A model generated the notes under the pieces. It saw only the letters and a program-made list of their open reading frames with translations. It was not told the origin of the DNA and did no database searches. A stretch of 64,000 bases of DNA from Microbacterium sp. RU1D (GTDB lineage: Bacteria; Actinomycetota; Actinomycetes; Actinomycetales; Microbacteriaceae). Made by a program: the position numbers and the translations under genes. Each line of letters starts with the position of its first letter. Within the stretch, counting starts at the first letter, position 1. This document shows, in pieces, positions 24,985 to 33,250 of the stretch. The DNA lies in NCBI RefSeq assembly GCF_900156435.1, contig NZ_FTPQ01000003.1, positions 310,001-374,000 on the forward strand. The letters run 5' to 3'.

Positions 24985-25544
24985 CCGATTCACCGGAAGC
25001 CATCCGCGCCGAGATCGAGCGCACCCGTGCCGACCTGGGCTCCGACGTCGACGCCCTCGCCGACAAGGTGACGCCCTCCAAGATCGTCGATCGGCAGAAG
25101 AGCAAGCTGCACGGCGCCGTGCGCAACGTGCGCGATCGCGTCATGGGGGTCGCCGACGACGCCGGGAGTGCGGCATCCGACCTCGCCCACCGGGCGGGAG
25201 ATGCCGCGCACGACGCGGGCCACACGGCGAAGGGCAACCCGCTCGCCGTGGGTCTCGTCGCCTTCGGGGCGGGCCTCGTCCTCGCCTCCCTCATCCCGCC
25301 GTCGCGCGCCGAACGCGATGCCGCCGCGAAGGCGAAGGACAAGGCCGCTCCGCTGATCGACGAGGCGAAGGACGTCGCGCAGGAGATCGTCTCCGACCTG
25401 AAGGAACCCGCGAGCGAAGCCGTGGGCGCCGTGAAGGATCGCGCCGCCGAGGCAGTGCAGCACGTCAAGGACGACTCCGCCGAGGCGGCCTCCACCGTGC
25501 GCGACCGTGCTCAGGATGCCGGGGAGACCGTCCGCGGCGCGTGA
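24981..25544 (+). CDS. DUF3618 domain protein
   Basis: A 187-residue protein with the DUF3618 opening SPEAIRAEIERTRADLGSDVDALADKVTPSKIVDRQK. A hydrophobic segment (about 88-105) follows, then a long Ala/Asp/Lys amphipathic tail resembling LEA or CsbD-type stress proteins. The start overlaps the DUF1469 stop (ATGA). The trio is typical of actinobacterial osmotic and envelope stress loci. Confidence 0.85.
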   Translation: MTDSPEAIRAEIERTRADLGSDVDALADKVTPSKIVDRQKSKLHGAVRNVRDRVMGVADDAGSAASDLAHRAGDAAHDAGHTAKGNPLAVGLVAFGAGLVLASLIPPSRAERDAAAKAKDKAAPLIDEAKDVAQEIVSDLKEPASEAVGAVKDRAAEAVQHVKDDSAEAASTVRDRAQDAGETVRGA

Positions 25545-25629
25545 GGACACCGCGGGGTGGGGCACCGGGCTCGCTCCACCCCGCGGCCCCCGCTCCCCCG
25601 GCGCGCGAGGCGCATCGTGTCACCTCTGT

Positions 25630-25666
25630 CAAGAGGTGCTCGCGGCGACCCGTCCCGATCTAGGAC
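25630..25666 (+). promoter_or_regulatory. Shared bipartite stress motif, site 2
   Basis: TGTCAAGAGG (CAA at 25630) followed 32 nt later by the A of CTAGGAC (25660-25666). It lies 67 bp before the small gene at 25733. The upstream half overlaps a CACCTC/GAGGTG hairpin (25621-25638). Confidence 0.5.
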
Positions 25667-25679
25667 GGAGATCAAGACG

Positions 25680-25717
25680 CCCGTCGGGAGACGGGGTGCA
25701 TCCCGTCGGGAGACGGG
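25680..25717. repeat. Tandem copies of a CCCGTC-GGGA-GACGGG hairpin
   Basis: The identical 16-nt hairpin CCCGTCGGGAGACGGG occurs at 25680-25695 and 25702-25717, just before the ribosome site of the small gene at 25733. It lies in the predicted leader, so it may affect translation or mRNA stability. Confidence 0.7.
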
Positions 25718-25732
25718 GGTGAGGAGAACATC

Positions 25733-25918
25733 ATGATCTACGGACAGCAGAGCGGACAGCAGGCGGGCTCGGTGTGGAGCATCGCCATGTCGACCGCGAT
25801 GGGCAACGGCATCGTGCCGCGCTCGGCCGACGAACCGCGCGAGCGCACGGCGCCGCGCTGGCCCTGGTCGCGCACACGTGACGCCGGTGAGGCGATGGTG
25901 GTCGCGCCCCGCGCCTGA
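25733..25918 (+). CDS. Small Gln/Ser-rich protein, 61 aa
   Basis: A short reading frame with a strong ribosome site (GGTGAGGAG before ATG). The product starts MIYGQQSGQQAGSVWSIAMS, has a basic Trp/Arg stretch, and ends MVVAPRA. No family is recognised. The shared upstream motif, the duplicated leader hairpin and a terminator 17 bp after the stop support it as a real gene. An equally long frame on the opposite strand lacks these signals. Confidence 0.6.
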   Translation: MIYGQQSGQQAGSVWSIAMSTAMGNGIVPRSADEPRERTAPRWPWSRTRDAGEAMVVAPRA

Positions 25919-25934
25919 TCCACCGCCCCTTCAC

Positions 25935-25974
25935 CCGACGCGTCGGTCCCCTCCCCCGGGGGCCGGCGCGTCGG
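25935..25974. terminator. Hairpin terminator
   Basis: CCGACGCGTCGGTCCC pairs with GGGGCCGGCGCGTCGG (two G-U pairs) around an 8-nt loop. It follows the small gene at 25733. Confidence 0.7.
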
Positions 25975-26091
25975 CTCGTGTCCGGGCGTTCACACGATGG
26001 TCTTTCGGGCGTAACCCGTCCCACGGGGTCGAACCCCCAGCATGGGACGACCGCATCCGCGGTGCCTCTCCCCGGCCGAAACGAGACCCCG

Positions 26092-27288
26092 ATGACGCGA
26101 TCCATCCGTGTGCTCTCCCTCTACGAGGGCTTCTTCGCCGGGGGAGCCCGCATCCTCCATTCCGACGTCGTCGTGGGGCTCGCACGCGACGGATCGCAGG
26201 AGCACCGGGTGCTCTCGCTGACCGCGTCGGCGCGCCGCGACGCCTCACTGCAACTCGCCCGCGATGACACCCGTTACCGCCGCCTGCGCGAGGCGGGGGT
26301 GCAGATCGATGCCTTTGACCGGATCGCCGGCGATCACCCCATCGCCCCCGAGGACTTCACCGCCGCCGAACTCGACCACGCCGCCGAACTGTTCGCCGAC
26401 GCCGATGTGGTGCTGTCGCTGAAGGAGCAGCCGCTCAGCCTCGTCGTGGCGCTAGATCGCGCGGGGCTGCTCCCCGACGTCCCGCTCGCCGCGTGCCTGC
26501 ACCGTTCCGACCCGACGCACTCGGGTCCCGCCCTGGGCTGGCTGACGGATGCCGCCGCCTCCGGCGCCGTGACGGCCACCATCTCGTGCGCGACCTCGAC
26601 CTCCGACGCGTACGCCTGGGCCGGGGTCGCCGCCCAGGAGGCGTGGGTCATCGACAACGGCATCAACACGCGCCGCTTCCGCCCCGGCACGCGTGCGGAG
26701 CGACGCCGCATCCGCTCGGTGCTCGGCATCCCCGAGACGGCGCCCGTGGTGCTGCTGGCCGCGCGCTTCGACGCCATGAAGGACCCGGGGCTCTTCCTCC
26801 GCGCCGTCGCCCGGCACGCGCGGCGCGCACCGGGCACGCACTACCTCCTGTGCGGGTCCGGGATGACGCCGGACAACCCCGCCTTCCGCGCCCTGCGCGC
26901 CGCGAGCGGGGTGGCATCCGGCGTCGCCCTGCACGCGCTCGGCCTGCGGGAGGACATGCCCGAGCTGTACCGCATCGCCGATGTCGTCGCCCTCACGAGC
27001 GCCTTCGGCGAGGCCTCTCCGCTCTGCCTGGTCGAGGGCGCGGCATCCGGAGCGGTTCCCGTGACGACCGACGTCGGTGACGCCGCACGCATGGTGGAGG
27101 GGTTCGGTCTCGTCACCGCTCGCGACGTCGACGCGGTCGTCGAGGCCTGGGAGGATGCCCTCGCCCTGCGCCCGGCGCTTCGGGCAGCCGCCCTCGCCGC
27201 CCGCGGACGACTGGACCGCAGCCGCATGATCGCCGAGTACCGGGGCGCGATCTCCGGCCTGCTGCGCCGCGAGGCCCTCGCGGCCTGA
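26092..27288 (+). CDS. Glycosyltransferase family 4-type
   Basis: A 398-residue GT-B glycosyltransferase. The N-terminal acceptor domain opens RVLSLYEGFFAGGARILHSDVV. The C-terminal donor domain has VIDNGINTRRFRPG, VVLLAARFDAMKDPGLFLRAVARH and the nucleotide-sugar motif FGEASPLCLVEGAASGAVPV. ATG 26092 is the first start fitting the GT-B fold; its ribosome site is weak and longer in-frame options exist. It is monocistronic with no glycan cluster nearby, so donor and acceptor are unknown. Confidence 0.88.
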   Translation: MTRSIRVLSLYEGFFAGGARILHSDVVVGLARDGSQEHRVLSLTASARRDASLQLARDDTRYRRLREAGVQIDAFDRIAGDHPIAPEDFTAAELDHAAELFADADVVLSLKEQPLSLVVALDRAGLLPDVPLAACLHRSDPTHSGPALGWLTDAAASGAVTATISCATSTSDAYAWAGVAAQEAWVIDNGINTRRFRPGTRAERRRIRSVLGIPETAPVVLLAARFDAMKDPGLFLRAVARHARRAPGTHYLLCGSGMTPDNPAFRALRAASGVASGVALHALGLREDMPELYRIADVVALTSAFGEASPLCLVEGAASGAVPVTTDVGDAARMVEGFGLVTARDVDAVVEAWEDALALRPALRAAALAARGRLDRSRMIAEYRGAISGLLRREALAA

Positions 27289-27302
27289 GCGCCGGTGGCC
27301 GA

Positions 27303-27449
27303 GGTCCCTGAGCCCGTCGGGGGGACCGCGAGCCACGGGTCACGGTGGCTTCGACGGGCCCACCCACCGAGGAGAGCGCGACATCGGTCCCTCGGCCCGT
27401 CGAAGGGACGGGTACGGCACGTCCCGGCGGCTTCGACGGGCTCAGCCGG
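27303..27449. repeat. Cluster of four dispersed palindromic repeats
   Basis: Copies at 27303-27327, 27344-27368, 27386-27409 and 27426-27449, in alternating orientation. Each is a variant of GGTCCCTGAGCC...GAAGGGACC or its complement-like partner GGTGGCTTCGAC...CAGCCACC. They fill the gap between the glycosyltransferase and the SDR and can fold into hairpins. Confidence 0.8.
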
Positions 27450-27541
27450 ATTGCGGACGCACCGCGACCGCTGTCAACCCTCGTGCGCGATCGCCGGGCA
27501 CCGGGTGGGGTGGGGCCTCCCCGATCTCCCAGGAGGCAGAC

Positions 27542-28381
27542 ATGTCGCAACCCGCCCAGCAGCAGAGCGTCCCCGGCACCGACCGGGCGATGGATCCGAA
27601 ACCCGACTACGGCGAGCAGACCTACCGCGGCTCCGGCAGGCTCGAGGGCAAGGTGGCCCTGATCACCGGGGGTGACAGCGGGATCGGCAAGGCCGTCGCC
27701 CTCGCCTACGCCCGCGAGGGTGCCGACGTCGCGATCGCCTACCTGAACGAGCACGAGGATGCCGAGGAGGCCCGCCGTTTCGTCGAGGACGCCGGCCGCC
27801 GCGCCGTGCTCCTTCCGGGCGACGTCTCCGATCCGCAGCACTGCCGCGACCTCGTCGCGCGGACGGTCGAGCAGCTGGGCAAGCTCGACGTGCTCGTGGT
27901 CAACGCCGCCTTCCAGATGAGCCACGACACCCTCGAGGAGATCGAGGACAGCGAGTGGGACTACACCTGGGCGACGAACGTCAGCGCGTACTTCCACACC
28001 GTCAAGGCCGCGCTGCCGCACCTGGGCGAGGGGGCGTCGATCATCGCGTCGAGCTCGGTCAACTCCGACATGCCGTCGCCGCAGCTGCTTCCGTATGCCG
28101 CCACCAAGGCGGCCATCGCCAATATGACCGCGTCCCTCGCCCAGCTGCTCGCAGAACGCGGCATCCGGGCCAACAGTGTGGCGCCGGGGCCGGTGTGGAC
28201 CCCGCTGATCCCAGCGACCATGCCTGCCGAGAAGGTCGAGAGCTTCGGCGAGCAGGTGCCCCTCGGGCGCCCGGGTCAGCCCGCCGAGCTCGCTCCCGTG
28301 TACGTGCTTCTCGCCTCCGACGAGGCCAGCTACGTCTCCGGCGCGCGCGTCGCGGTGACCGGCGGCAAGCCGATTCTCTGA
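27542..28381 (+). CDS. SDR-family oxidoreductase (stress-type, YhdF/YghA-like)
   Basis: A 279-residue short-chain dehydrogenase. It has the extended N-terminus (KPDYGEQTYRGSGRLEGKVALITGGDSGIGKAVALA) typical of the YghA/general-stress SDR group. The cofactor motif is TGGDSGIG, NAA follows, and the catalytic residues are SSS...Y(AATKAA)K. The classical family binds NAD(P). GGAGG precedes ATG 27542. DUF2795 follows 29 bp downstream. A close relative is encoded at 52929-53822. Confidence 0.9.
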   Translation: MSQPAQQQSVPGTDRAMDPKPDYGEQTYRGSGRLEGKVALITGGDSGIGKAVALAYAREGADVAIAYLNEHEDAEEARRFVEDAGRRAVLLPGDVSDPQHCRDLVARTVEQLGKLDVLVVNAAFQMSHDTLEEIEDSEWDYTWATNVSAYFHTVKAALPHLGEGASIIASSSVNSDMPSPQLLPYAATKAAIANMTASLAQLLAERGIRANSVAPGPVWTPLIPATMPAEKVESFGEQVPLGRPGQPAELAPVYVLLASDEASYVSGARVAVTGGKPIL

Positions 28382-28410
28382 TCCCCACCCCCGAGAAGAA
28401 GGAGAGCACC

Positions 28411-28602
28411 ATGGCCGATCTGCCCGACGCGATCGAACTGCAGAAGTACCTCGCCGGAGTCGACTACCCCGTCGGCCGGCACGAGCTGATCGGGATCGCC
28501 GAAGACAACGGCGCGCCGGAGCAGCTGCTCGAGCGGCTGCGATCCGCGGACGTCGACGAGTTCGACAGCCCCACCGACGTCAGTAGCGTCCTCGGCGGCT
28601 GA
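28411..28602 (+). CDS. DUF2795 protein
   Basis: A 63-residue protein with the DUF2795 pattern LQKYLAGVDYPVGRHELIGIAEDNGAPEQLLERL. It resembles small actinobacterial proteins with a compact HTH-like helical fold and unknown role. AAGGAG precedes the ATG. It is co-transcribed with the SDR and ends at a strong terminator. Confidence 0.88.
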   Translation: MADLPDAIELQKYLAGVDYPVGRHELIGIAEDNGAPEQLLERLRSADVDEFDSPTDVSSVLGG

Positions 28603-28610
28603 TCACGCCC

Positions 28611-28647
28611 ACGACGCCCCGTCCGGACGACCGGGCGGGGCGTCGTC
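28611..28647 (+). terminator. Rho-independent-type hairpin
   Basis: ACGACGCCCCGTCCGG pairs with CCGGGCGGGGCGTCGT, eight bases after the DUF2795 stop. Confidence 0.8.
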
Positions 28648-28663
28648 GAGTGGGCGGATGCGG

Positions 28664-28720
28664 GTCCCTGCGCCCGTCCAGAAGGACCGGGTGCCGGTGG
28701 CTTCGACAAGGTCAGCCACC
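28664..28720. repeat. Two dispersed palindromic repeats
   Basis: A diverged copy at 28664-28689 (GGTCCCTGCGCC...AGAAGGACC) and a clearer copy at 28696-28720 (GGTGGCTTCGAC...GTCAGCCACC). They sit between convergent genes. Confidence 0.7.
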
Positions 28721-28758
28721 TGGGAAGGCGGCGTGTCGCACGCCGACGCGACGGAACG

Positions 28759-29091
28759 TCAGGCGGGTGGCATCCACGCGGCGATCGCGATGATGACGAT
28801 CACCAGCAGCGCCACGGCCGCCTGCACGCACATCAGCACGGCGAAGATGTACCCCTGGTAGGCGGTGCGGCGTCCGCCGAGTCCGTTCGCGAGCAGGGCG
28901 GCGAAGATCGCGATCTGGAAGGCGATGCCGATCCACGCCCACGCGGCGACGATGGGGATCGAGAAGGCGAACAGCACGATCGCGATGACGGCCAGGATGC
29001 CGGATGCCAGCAGCCAGACGCGGGGGTTCGGTTCGCGCACCGCTTTCTGCGCGGTCACTCGGGTGGGATCGGACGGCTCGGAACCGGTCAT
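28759..29091 (-). CDS. Small membrane protein, 3 TM
   Basis: A 110-residue membrane protein. A polar N-terminus (MTGSEPSDPTRVTAQKAVREPNP) precedes three TM helices (about 27-45, 49-68 and 80-105). AAGGAG lies 7 nt before ATG 29091. No family recognised. It carries one of the clearest copies of the shared stress motif upstream, so it is probably co-regulated with dps, GH15 and the 46.9-kb protein. Confidence 0.75.
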   Translation of the reverse strand: MTGSEPSDPTRVTAQKAVREPNPRVWLLASGILAVIAIVLFAFSIPIVAAWAWIGIAFQIAIFAALLANGLGGRRTAYQGYIFAVLMCVQAAVALLVIVIIAIAAWMPPA

Positions 29092-29121
29092 GGCGCACTC
29101 CTTCTTCACGAACGAAGGGCC

Positions 29122-29158
29122 ACCGTAGGTCGGGGTCGGCGAAGCGCCGCGGGGATTG
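29122..29158 (-). promoter_or_regulatory. Shared bipartite stress motif, site 3
   Basis: On the minus strand: TGTCAATCCC (CAATCCC at 29158-29152), exactly 22 nt, then CCTACGGT (29129-29122), 30 bp before the start at 29091. Confidence 0.65.
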
Positions 29159-29261
29159 ACAGCACCGCGCAGCGGCCGGGACGCGGTGCTGCACCATAGA
29201 CGCCGCGCGACACCCGCACCATCCCCGCGCCGAGGCCTGCGAAGCGTGTCTACAGTGAGGC

Positions 29262-30356
29262 ATGACCGCCCGAATCGTGTCGATCGGCACGGCCCTGCCC
29301 GACACCCGCGTCACGCAGTCGACGCTCCGCGACCTCTTCGCCGCCCAACCGGGCTTCGACCGCAAGGCGCAGCGCCTGGTCGGGGCCGCTTTCGACGCCG
29401 CCGCGATCGACACCCGTCACGTCGTGCTGCCGCAGCTCGCCGGCGCGGCCGACGACGGCCTCCCCGTGCGCGACGGCGACACGCTTCTCATGCCGCCGAC
29501 GGGGGCGCGCAACGACGAGTACCGACGCACCGCCCCGGGGCTCTTCGCAGCGGCATCCCGCGCGGCCATCGAGGGATCCGGCTACGACACGGATGCCGTG
29601 ACGCACGTCGTGACCGTGTCGTGCACGGGCATGTTCGCCCCCGGTCCCGATTACCACCTCGTGCGCGACCTCGGCCTCTCCCCCACCGTCGAGCGGTACC
29701 ACCTCGGATTCATCGGTTGCGCGGCGGCGATCCCGGCTCTGCGCCTCGCGGAGCGGATCGTCGGGAACGACGCCGACGCGGTCGTGCTCGTGGCCTGCAC
29801 CGAGCTGTGCTCGCTGCACTGGCAGACCTCATCGCACCCGGACCAGATCGTCGCCGCCTCGGTGTTCGCCGACGGTGCGGGAGCTGCGATCGTGGCATCC
29901 GGAGATCCCTCTCGCGAGGGCCTCGACCTCGACGGCTTCGCCACCCACGTCACCGACGACGGCGAAAAGGACATGGCCTGGACGGTCGGCGATTCGGGCT
30001 TCGAGATGACGTTGACGCCCGAGGTGCCGCGCATCATCGGTCGGGAGATCTCCGCGATCGCCGCCGACGTGCTCGGCGACCTCTCCGACATCGACGCCTG
30101 GGCCGTGCACCCGGGTGGCCGCAGCATCCTGGATCGCGTCGAGAGCGCCCTGGAGCTGGATGCCGCGGCCCTCGCCCCGTCGCGGGAGGTGCTGCGGGGG
30201 CACGGCAACATGTCGAGCGCCACGCTGCTGTTCATCCTGCGCGACCTGCTCGCCGATGCGGCCCTCGGCGAGGGCGACCGGATCGCGGCCATGGCCTTCG
30301 GACCGGGGCTCACCGTGGAGGCGGCGAAGATCACCGTGCGCCGCGCGACGGCGTGA
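29262..30356 (+). CDS. Type III polyketide synthase
   Basis: A 364-residue chalcone/stilbene-synthase-fold enzyme. It condenses an acyl-CoA starter with malonyl-CoA units on a single Cys. The triad is C153 (LGFIGCAAA), H283 (WAVHPGG) and N316 (GHGNMSSAT). The N-terminal IVSIGTALPDTRVTQSTL and C-terminal AMAFGPGLTVEAAK stretches match bacterial alkylresorcinol or alkylpyrone synthases. The methyltransferase start overlaps the stop (GTGA), and a FAD oxygenase follows. The operon therefore probably makes and decorates a phenolic lipid or quinone-like product. Confidence 0.93.
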   Translation: MTARIVSIGTALPDTRVTQSTLRDLFAAQPGFDRKAQRLVGAAFDAAAIDTRHVVLPQLAGAADDGLPVRDGDTLLMPPTGARNDEYRRTAPGLFAAASRAAIEGSGYDTDAVTHVVTVSCTGMFAPGPDYHLVRDLGLSPTVERYHLGFIGCAAAIPALRLAERIVGNDADAVVLVACTELCSLHWQTSSHPDQIVAASVFADGAGAAIVASGDPSREGLDLDGFATHVTDDGEKDMAWTVGDSGFEMTLTPEVPRIIGREISAIAADVLGDLSDIDAWAVHPGGRSILDRVESALELDAAALAPSREVLRGHGNMSSATLLFILRDLLADAALGEGDRIAAMAFGPGLTVEAAKITVRRATA

Positions 30357-31057
30357 GCGCCCTCACCGGCCTCGCTCACCGCGACACCGCGCTGACCGAG
30401 CTCATGGACGACCCGGACTGCGACCCGCGGGCGCTGGCGGCGACCTACCGCCGCTTCGACGTGGTGAACCGCCTCGTCTCGGCGTGGGGCCGCGTGTACC
30501 GCACGCGGGTGCGGCCCGACCTGGTCGCGCTCGGCCGCCCCGCCCGCGTGCTCGACCTCGGCTCGGGCGGCGGCGACGTCGTCGCGCGCCTCGCGGCGCT
30601 GGCGTCCCGCGACGGCCTGGAGGTGGAGTGGGTGGGAGCCGACCCCGATCCGCGCGCGCACGAGGCCGCGCGGCGGCGGGAGCGCCCCGGCGTGCGCTTC
30701 GTGTCGCAGGGCTCCCGCGAGCTGATCGCGGCGGGCGAGACGTTCGACCTCGTGCTGTCGAACCACGTGCTGCACCACCTCGACGCGGAGTCGCTCCGCG
30801 CGTTCGCCGACGACTCCCTCGCCCTCTCCCGCGGCACGGTCCTGCACGCCGACATCGCGCGCGGGCGTCTCGCCTACGGCCTGTACGCCGTGGGCGTCGC
30901 CCCGCTCTCGGTCGGCACCTTCCTGCGCGTCGACGGGCTGCGCTCGATCCGCCGCAGCTACCGCGCGCCGGAGCTGGCCGCCGCCCTCGGCGCACCGTGG
31001 GTCGTCGAGACGCCGGCGCCCTTCCGCGTGCTCGCGACGGCGAAAGGACGCGCATGA
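30353..31057 (+). CDS. SAM-dependent methyltransferase (class I)
   Basis: A 234-residue methyltransferase. SAM motif I is VLDLGSGGGDVVARL (around residues 65-79), an acidic residue occurs in VGADPDPRAHE, and post-motif FDLVLSNHVLHHLD is present. It is translationally coupled to the type III PKS upstream and the FAD monooxygenase downstream. It most likely O- or C-methylates the PKS-derived ring. Confidence 0.9.
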   Translation: MSALTGLAHRDTALTELMDDPDCDPRALAATYRRFDVVNRLVSAWGRVYRTRVRPDLVALGRPARVLDLGSGGGDVVARLAALASRDGLEVEWVGADPDPRAHEAARRRERPGVRFVSQGSRELIAAGETFDLVLSNHVLHHLDAESLRAFADDSLALSRGTVLHADIARGRLAYGLYAVGVAPLSVGTFLRVDGLRSIRRSYRAPELAAALGAPWVVETPAPFRVLATAKGRA

Positions 31058-32169
31058 CCGAGGTGCTCGTCGTGGGCGCGGGTCCCGTGGGCCTCGCCCT
31101 CGCCGCAGACCTGCGTATGCGCGGCGTCGAGGTCGCCGTCGTCGAGCGGCGCACCGATCCGGGCGCAGGAACGCGGGCGATCGGCATCCACTCCCCCGCC
31201 CTGGCGCTGCTCGAGGCGTCGGGGGCGACGGACGGCATCCGCGAGCGCGCGGTGCGCATCGCCCGCGGCGAGGCGCGCGCCGACGGTCGCGTGTTGGCCG
31301 AGATCCGGTTCGATCGGCTGCGAGCACGGCATCCGTACGTCGCGGCCCTGCCGCAGTCCGACACGATCGAGGTGCTCACCGCGCTCGCCCCGCCGGTGCG
31401 GCGAGGTGTGGGCGTGACATCGCTGCGACAGGAAACCGACGGCATCCGCGCGCAGCTCGACGACGGCGGGGAGATCCGCGCGGGGGTGGTCGTCGTCGCC
31501 ACCGGGTGGTCGGGACGCGACCTCGTGTACCGCCCGGGAGCCGTGCGCACGCACCACTACCCCGACCGGTACGTCATGGCCGACGTCGTGGCATCAGGGG
31601 GTCCCGTCGCGCGCGTTCACCTCGAGCGCGCGGGAGTGGTCGAGTCGTTCCCGCTGCCGGGCGGCCGGCGCCGGCTCGTCGCCTGGGCGGGCACGAACGA
31701 GGTGACGGATGCCGACGGTTTCCTCCGCGACGCCGTCGCCGCCCGCACCGGGACCCCGGTCGACATCGCGGGCGCGTCGACGTTCGGGGTGCGGCGCGCG
31801 GTGGCTCCGGCCCTTCGGCGCGGACGCGTGATCGTGGTGGGCGACGCGGCGCACGAGGTGAGCCCGATCGGCGGTCAGGGGATGAACCTCGGCCTGCTCG
31901 ATGCGCTGACGCTCGCGCCCCTGCTCGGGCCCTGGGTGCGCCGCGGCGACGACGCGGGCCTCGCCCGGTGGGAACGCGATCGCCTGGCGTCGGCGCGGCA
32001 CGCGGCGCGCCTCGCCTTCTTGAACACGATGCTCGGTCGCGCGGCGGGCCCGTCCGCCCACGCGGCGCGCACGATGGCGCTGCGCACGGCGCTGCGCGGG
32101 CCGGGCGGCGAAGCGTTCACCCGGGCGTACGCGATGCGATTCGATCGGGCGGCGCGGGCGCGGGGCTGA
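31054..32169 (+). CDS. FAD-dependent aromatic monooxygenase-like oxidoreductase
   Basis: A 371-residue PHBH-fold flavoprotein. The N-terminal Rossmann motif VLVVGAGPVGLALAADLRMRG and the second FAD motif VIVVGDAAHEVSPIGGQGMNLGLLDA are clear. The family hydroxylates phenols or oxidises them to quinones. It overlaps the methyltransferase by 4 bp. This PKS-MT-FAD order is a recurrent actinobacterial cluster; a UbiA prenyltransferase lies convergently 207 bp downstream. Confidence 0.9.
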   Translation: MTEVLVVGAGPVGLALAADLRMRGVEVAVVERRTDPGAGTRAIGIHSPALALLEASGATDGIRERAVRIARGEARADGRVLAEIRFDRLRARHPYVAALPQSDTIEVLTALAPPVRRGVGVTSLRQETDGIRAQLDDGGEIRAGVVVVATGWSGRDLVYRPGAVRTHHYPDRYVMADVVASGGPVARVHLERAGVVESFPLPGGRRRLVAWAGTNEVTDADGFLRDAVAARTGTPVDIAGASTFGVRRAVAPALRRGRVIVVGDAAHEVSPIGGQGMNLGLLDALTLAPLLGPWVRRGDDAGLARWERDRLASARHAARLAFLNTMLGRAAGPSAHAARTMALRTALRGPGGEAFTRAYAMRFDRAARARG

Positions 32170-32376
32170 CGGGCGCTCTCGAGGCTGGGGCGGGTGGCCC
32201 CCGGCGGCGCCGACAGCACGGCGGGCGGTGATGGCGGGGGGGTCTGCATGCGGCGGACGCCGCGGACGACGCGCCGACGCCGGTCCGCCCGCGCGGCGTG
32301 TCGGCGGGGGCACCCGCCGTCGTGCATACCGGCCGGGTCGGGCGCGGCCCCCGGCGACGCCGCTGGCGGCAGGGCG

Positions 32377-33204
32377 TCAGGTCGCGACGAGCTGGGCGGC
32401 CAGCAGCAGGGCCGCGAGCATCGTGAGCTGGAACACCGCGCGACCCGGAGGGCGCACCATCGCCGTGACGACGGCGATGACCGCGACGGTCAACACGGCC
32501 GCAAAGAACACGGTGCCGCGGGTCGTGGCATCCGTCCCCAAGAGCACCGCGATCGCGCCGACAGCGATCCCCACCGCGGCGAGCACCACCGAGGCGCGCG
32601 CGCCGAGCCGGTGCGGCAGGCCGCGCACGCCCGTCCGGCGATCGTCGTCGAGGTCGCGCACGACGTTGGTGAGGTGCACGGCGGCGCCGAGGGCGGCACC
32701 GGCGAGCGAGGCCCAGAGCGCGGCGAGTTGCGGATCGGGCAGCGAGAGCGTCGCGAAAGAGGGGAACAGCCCGAAGCTCAGCAGGAAGGGGGCGATCGAG
32801 AACGGCGTCGACTTGAGCCCGGCGTTGTAGGCCCACGCCGAGGCGAGGGCGATCGCGTGCGCGGCGAGCAGTCCCGGCCCGAGCGGCGCCGAGAGGACGA
32901 TCGCGACGACGAGGGATGCCACGGCGACCGCAAGCGCCCGCTCCGGGGTGATCGCTCCCCCGGCGATGGGCTTGTCGGTGCGACCGACCGCCGCGTCGCG
33001 GCCGCCGTCGATCGCGTCGTTCGAGAGTCCGACCGACACCTGGCCGGCGAACACGGCCACGACCAGCAGCGCGAGACGCGCGGGCTCGACGCCGGCGGCG
33101 ATGCCGAGGGCGAGCGACAGGACCGTGACGACGAGTGTCGGCCCGGGATGGGTGGCCCCCCACAGCGCCTTCGCGAGGGGAGGGTGGGCCGCGGCATCCG
33201 TCAC
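32377..33204 (-). CDS. UbiA-family prenyltransferase
   Basis: A 275-residue polytopic membrane protein (eight or nine TM helices). The first Asp-rich motif is SNDAIDGGRD (NDxxxDxxxD) and the second is RDLDDDRRTG. UbiA enzymes transfer a polyprenyl chain to an aromatic acceptor. Convergence with the type III PKS operon suggests the PKS product may be prenylated, but this gene is not in the same transcript, and a menaquinone or other lipid role is possible. Confidence 0.88.
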   Translation of the reverse strand: MTDAAAHPPLAKALWGATHPGPTLVVTVLSLALGIAAGVEPARLALLVVAVFAGQVSVGLSNDAIDGGRDAAVGRTDKPIAGGAITPERALAVAVASLVVAIVLSAPLGPGLLAAHAIALASAWAYNAGLKSTPFSIAPFLLSFGLFPSFATLSLPDPQLAALWASLAGAALGAAVHLTNVVRDLDDDRRTGVRGLPHRLGARASVVLAAVGIAVGAIAVLLGTDATTRGTVFFAAVLTVAVIAVVTAMVRPPGRAVFQLTMLAALLLAAQLVAT

Positions 33205-33250
33205 CCGATGACGCTACCGCGACCCGGCGCCCCGCCGCCCCCGACGCTCA

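Noticed and set aside
25738..25923. 61-codon minus-strand frame opposite the small gene at 25733
   Set aside because: No ribosome site or promoter on that strand, whereas the plus-strand frame has both.
25680..28720. CRISPR-like repeat/spacer structure
   Set aside because: Repeats are palindromic, diverged, irregularly spaced and without cas genes.
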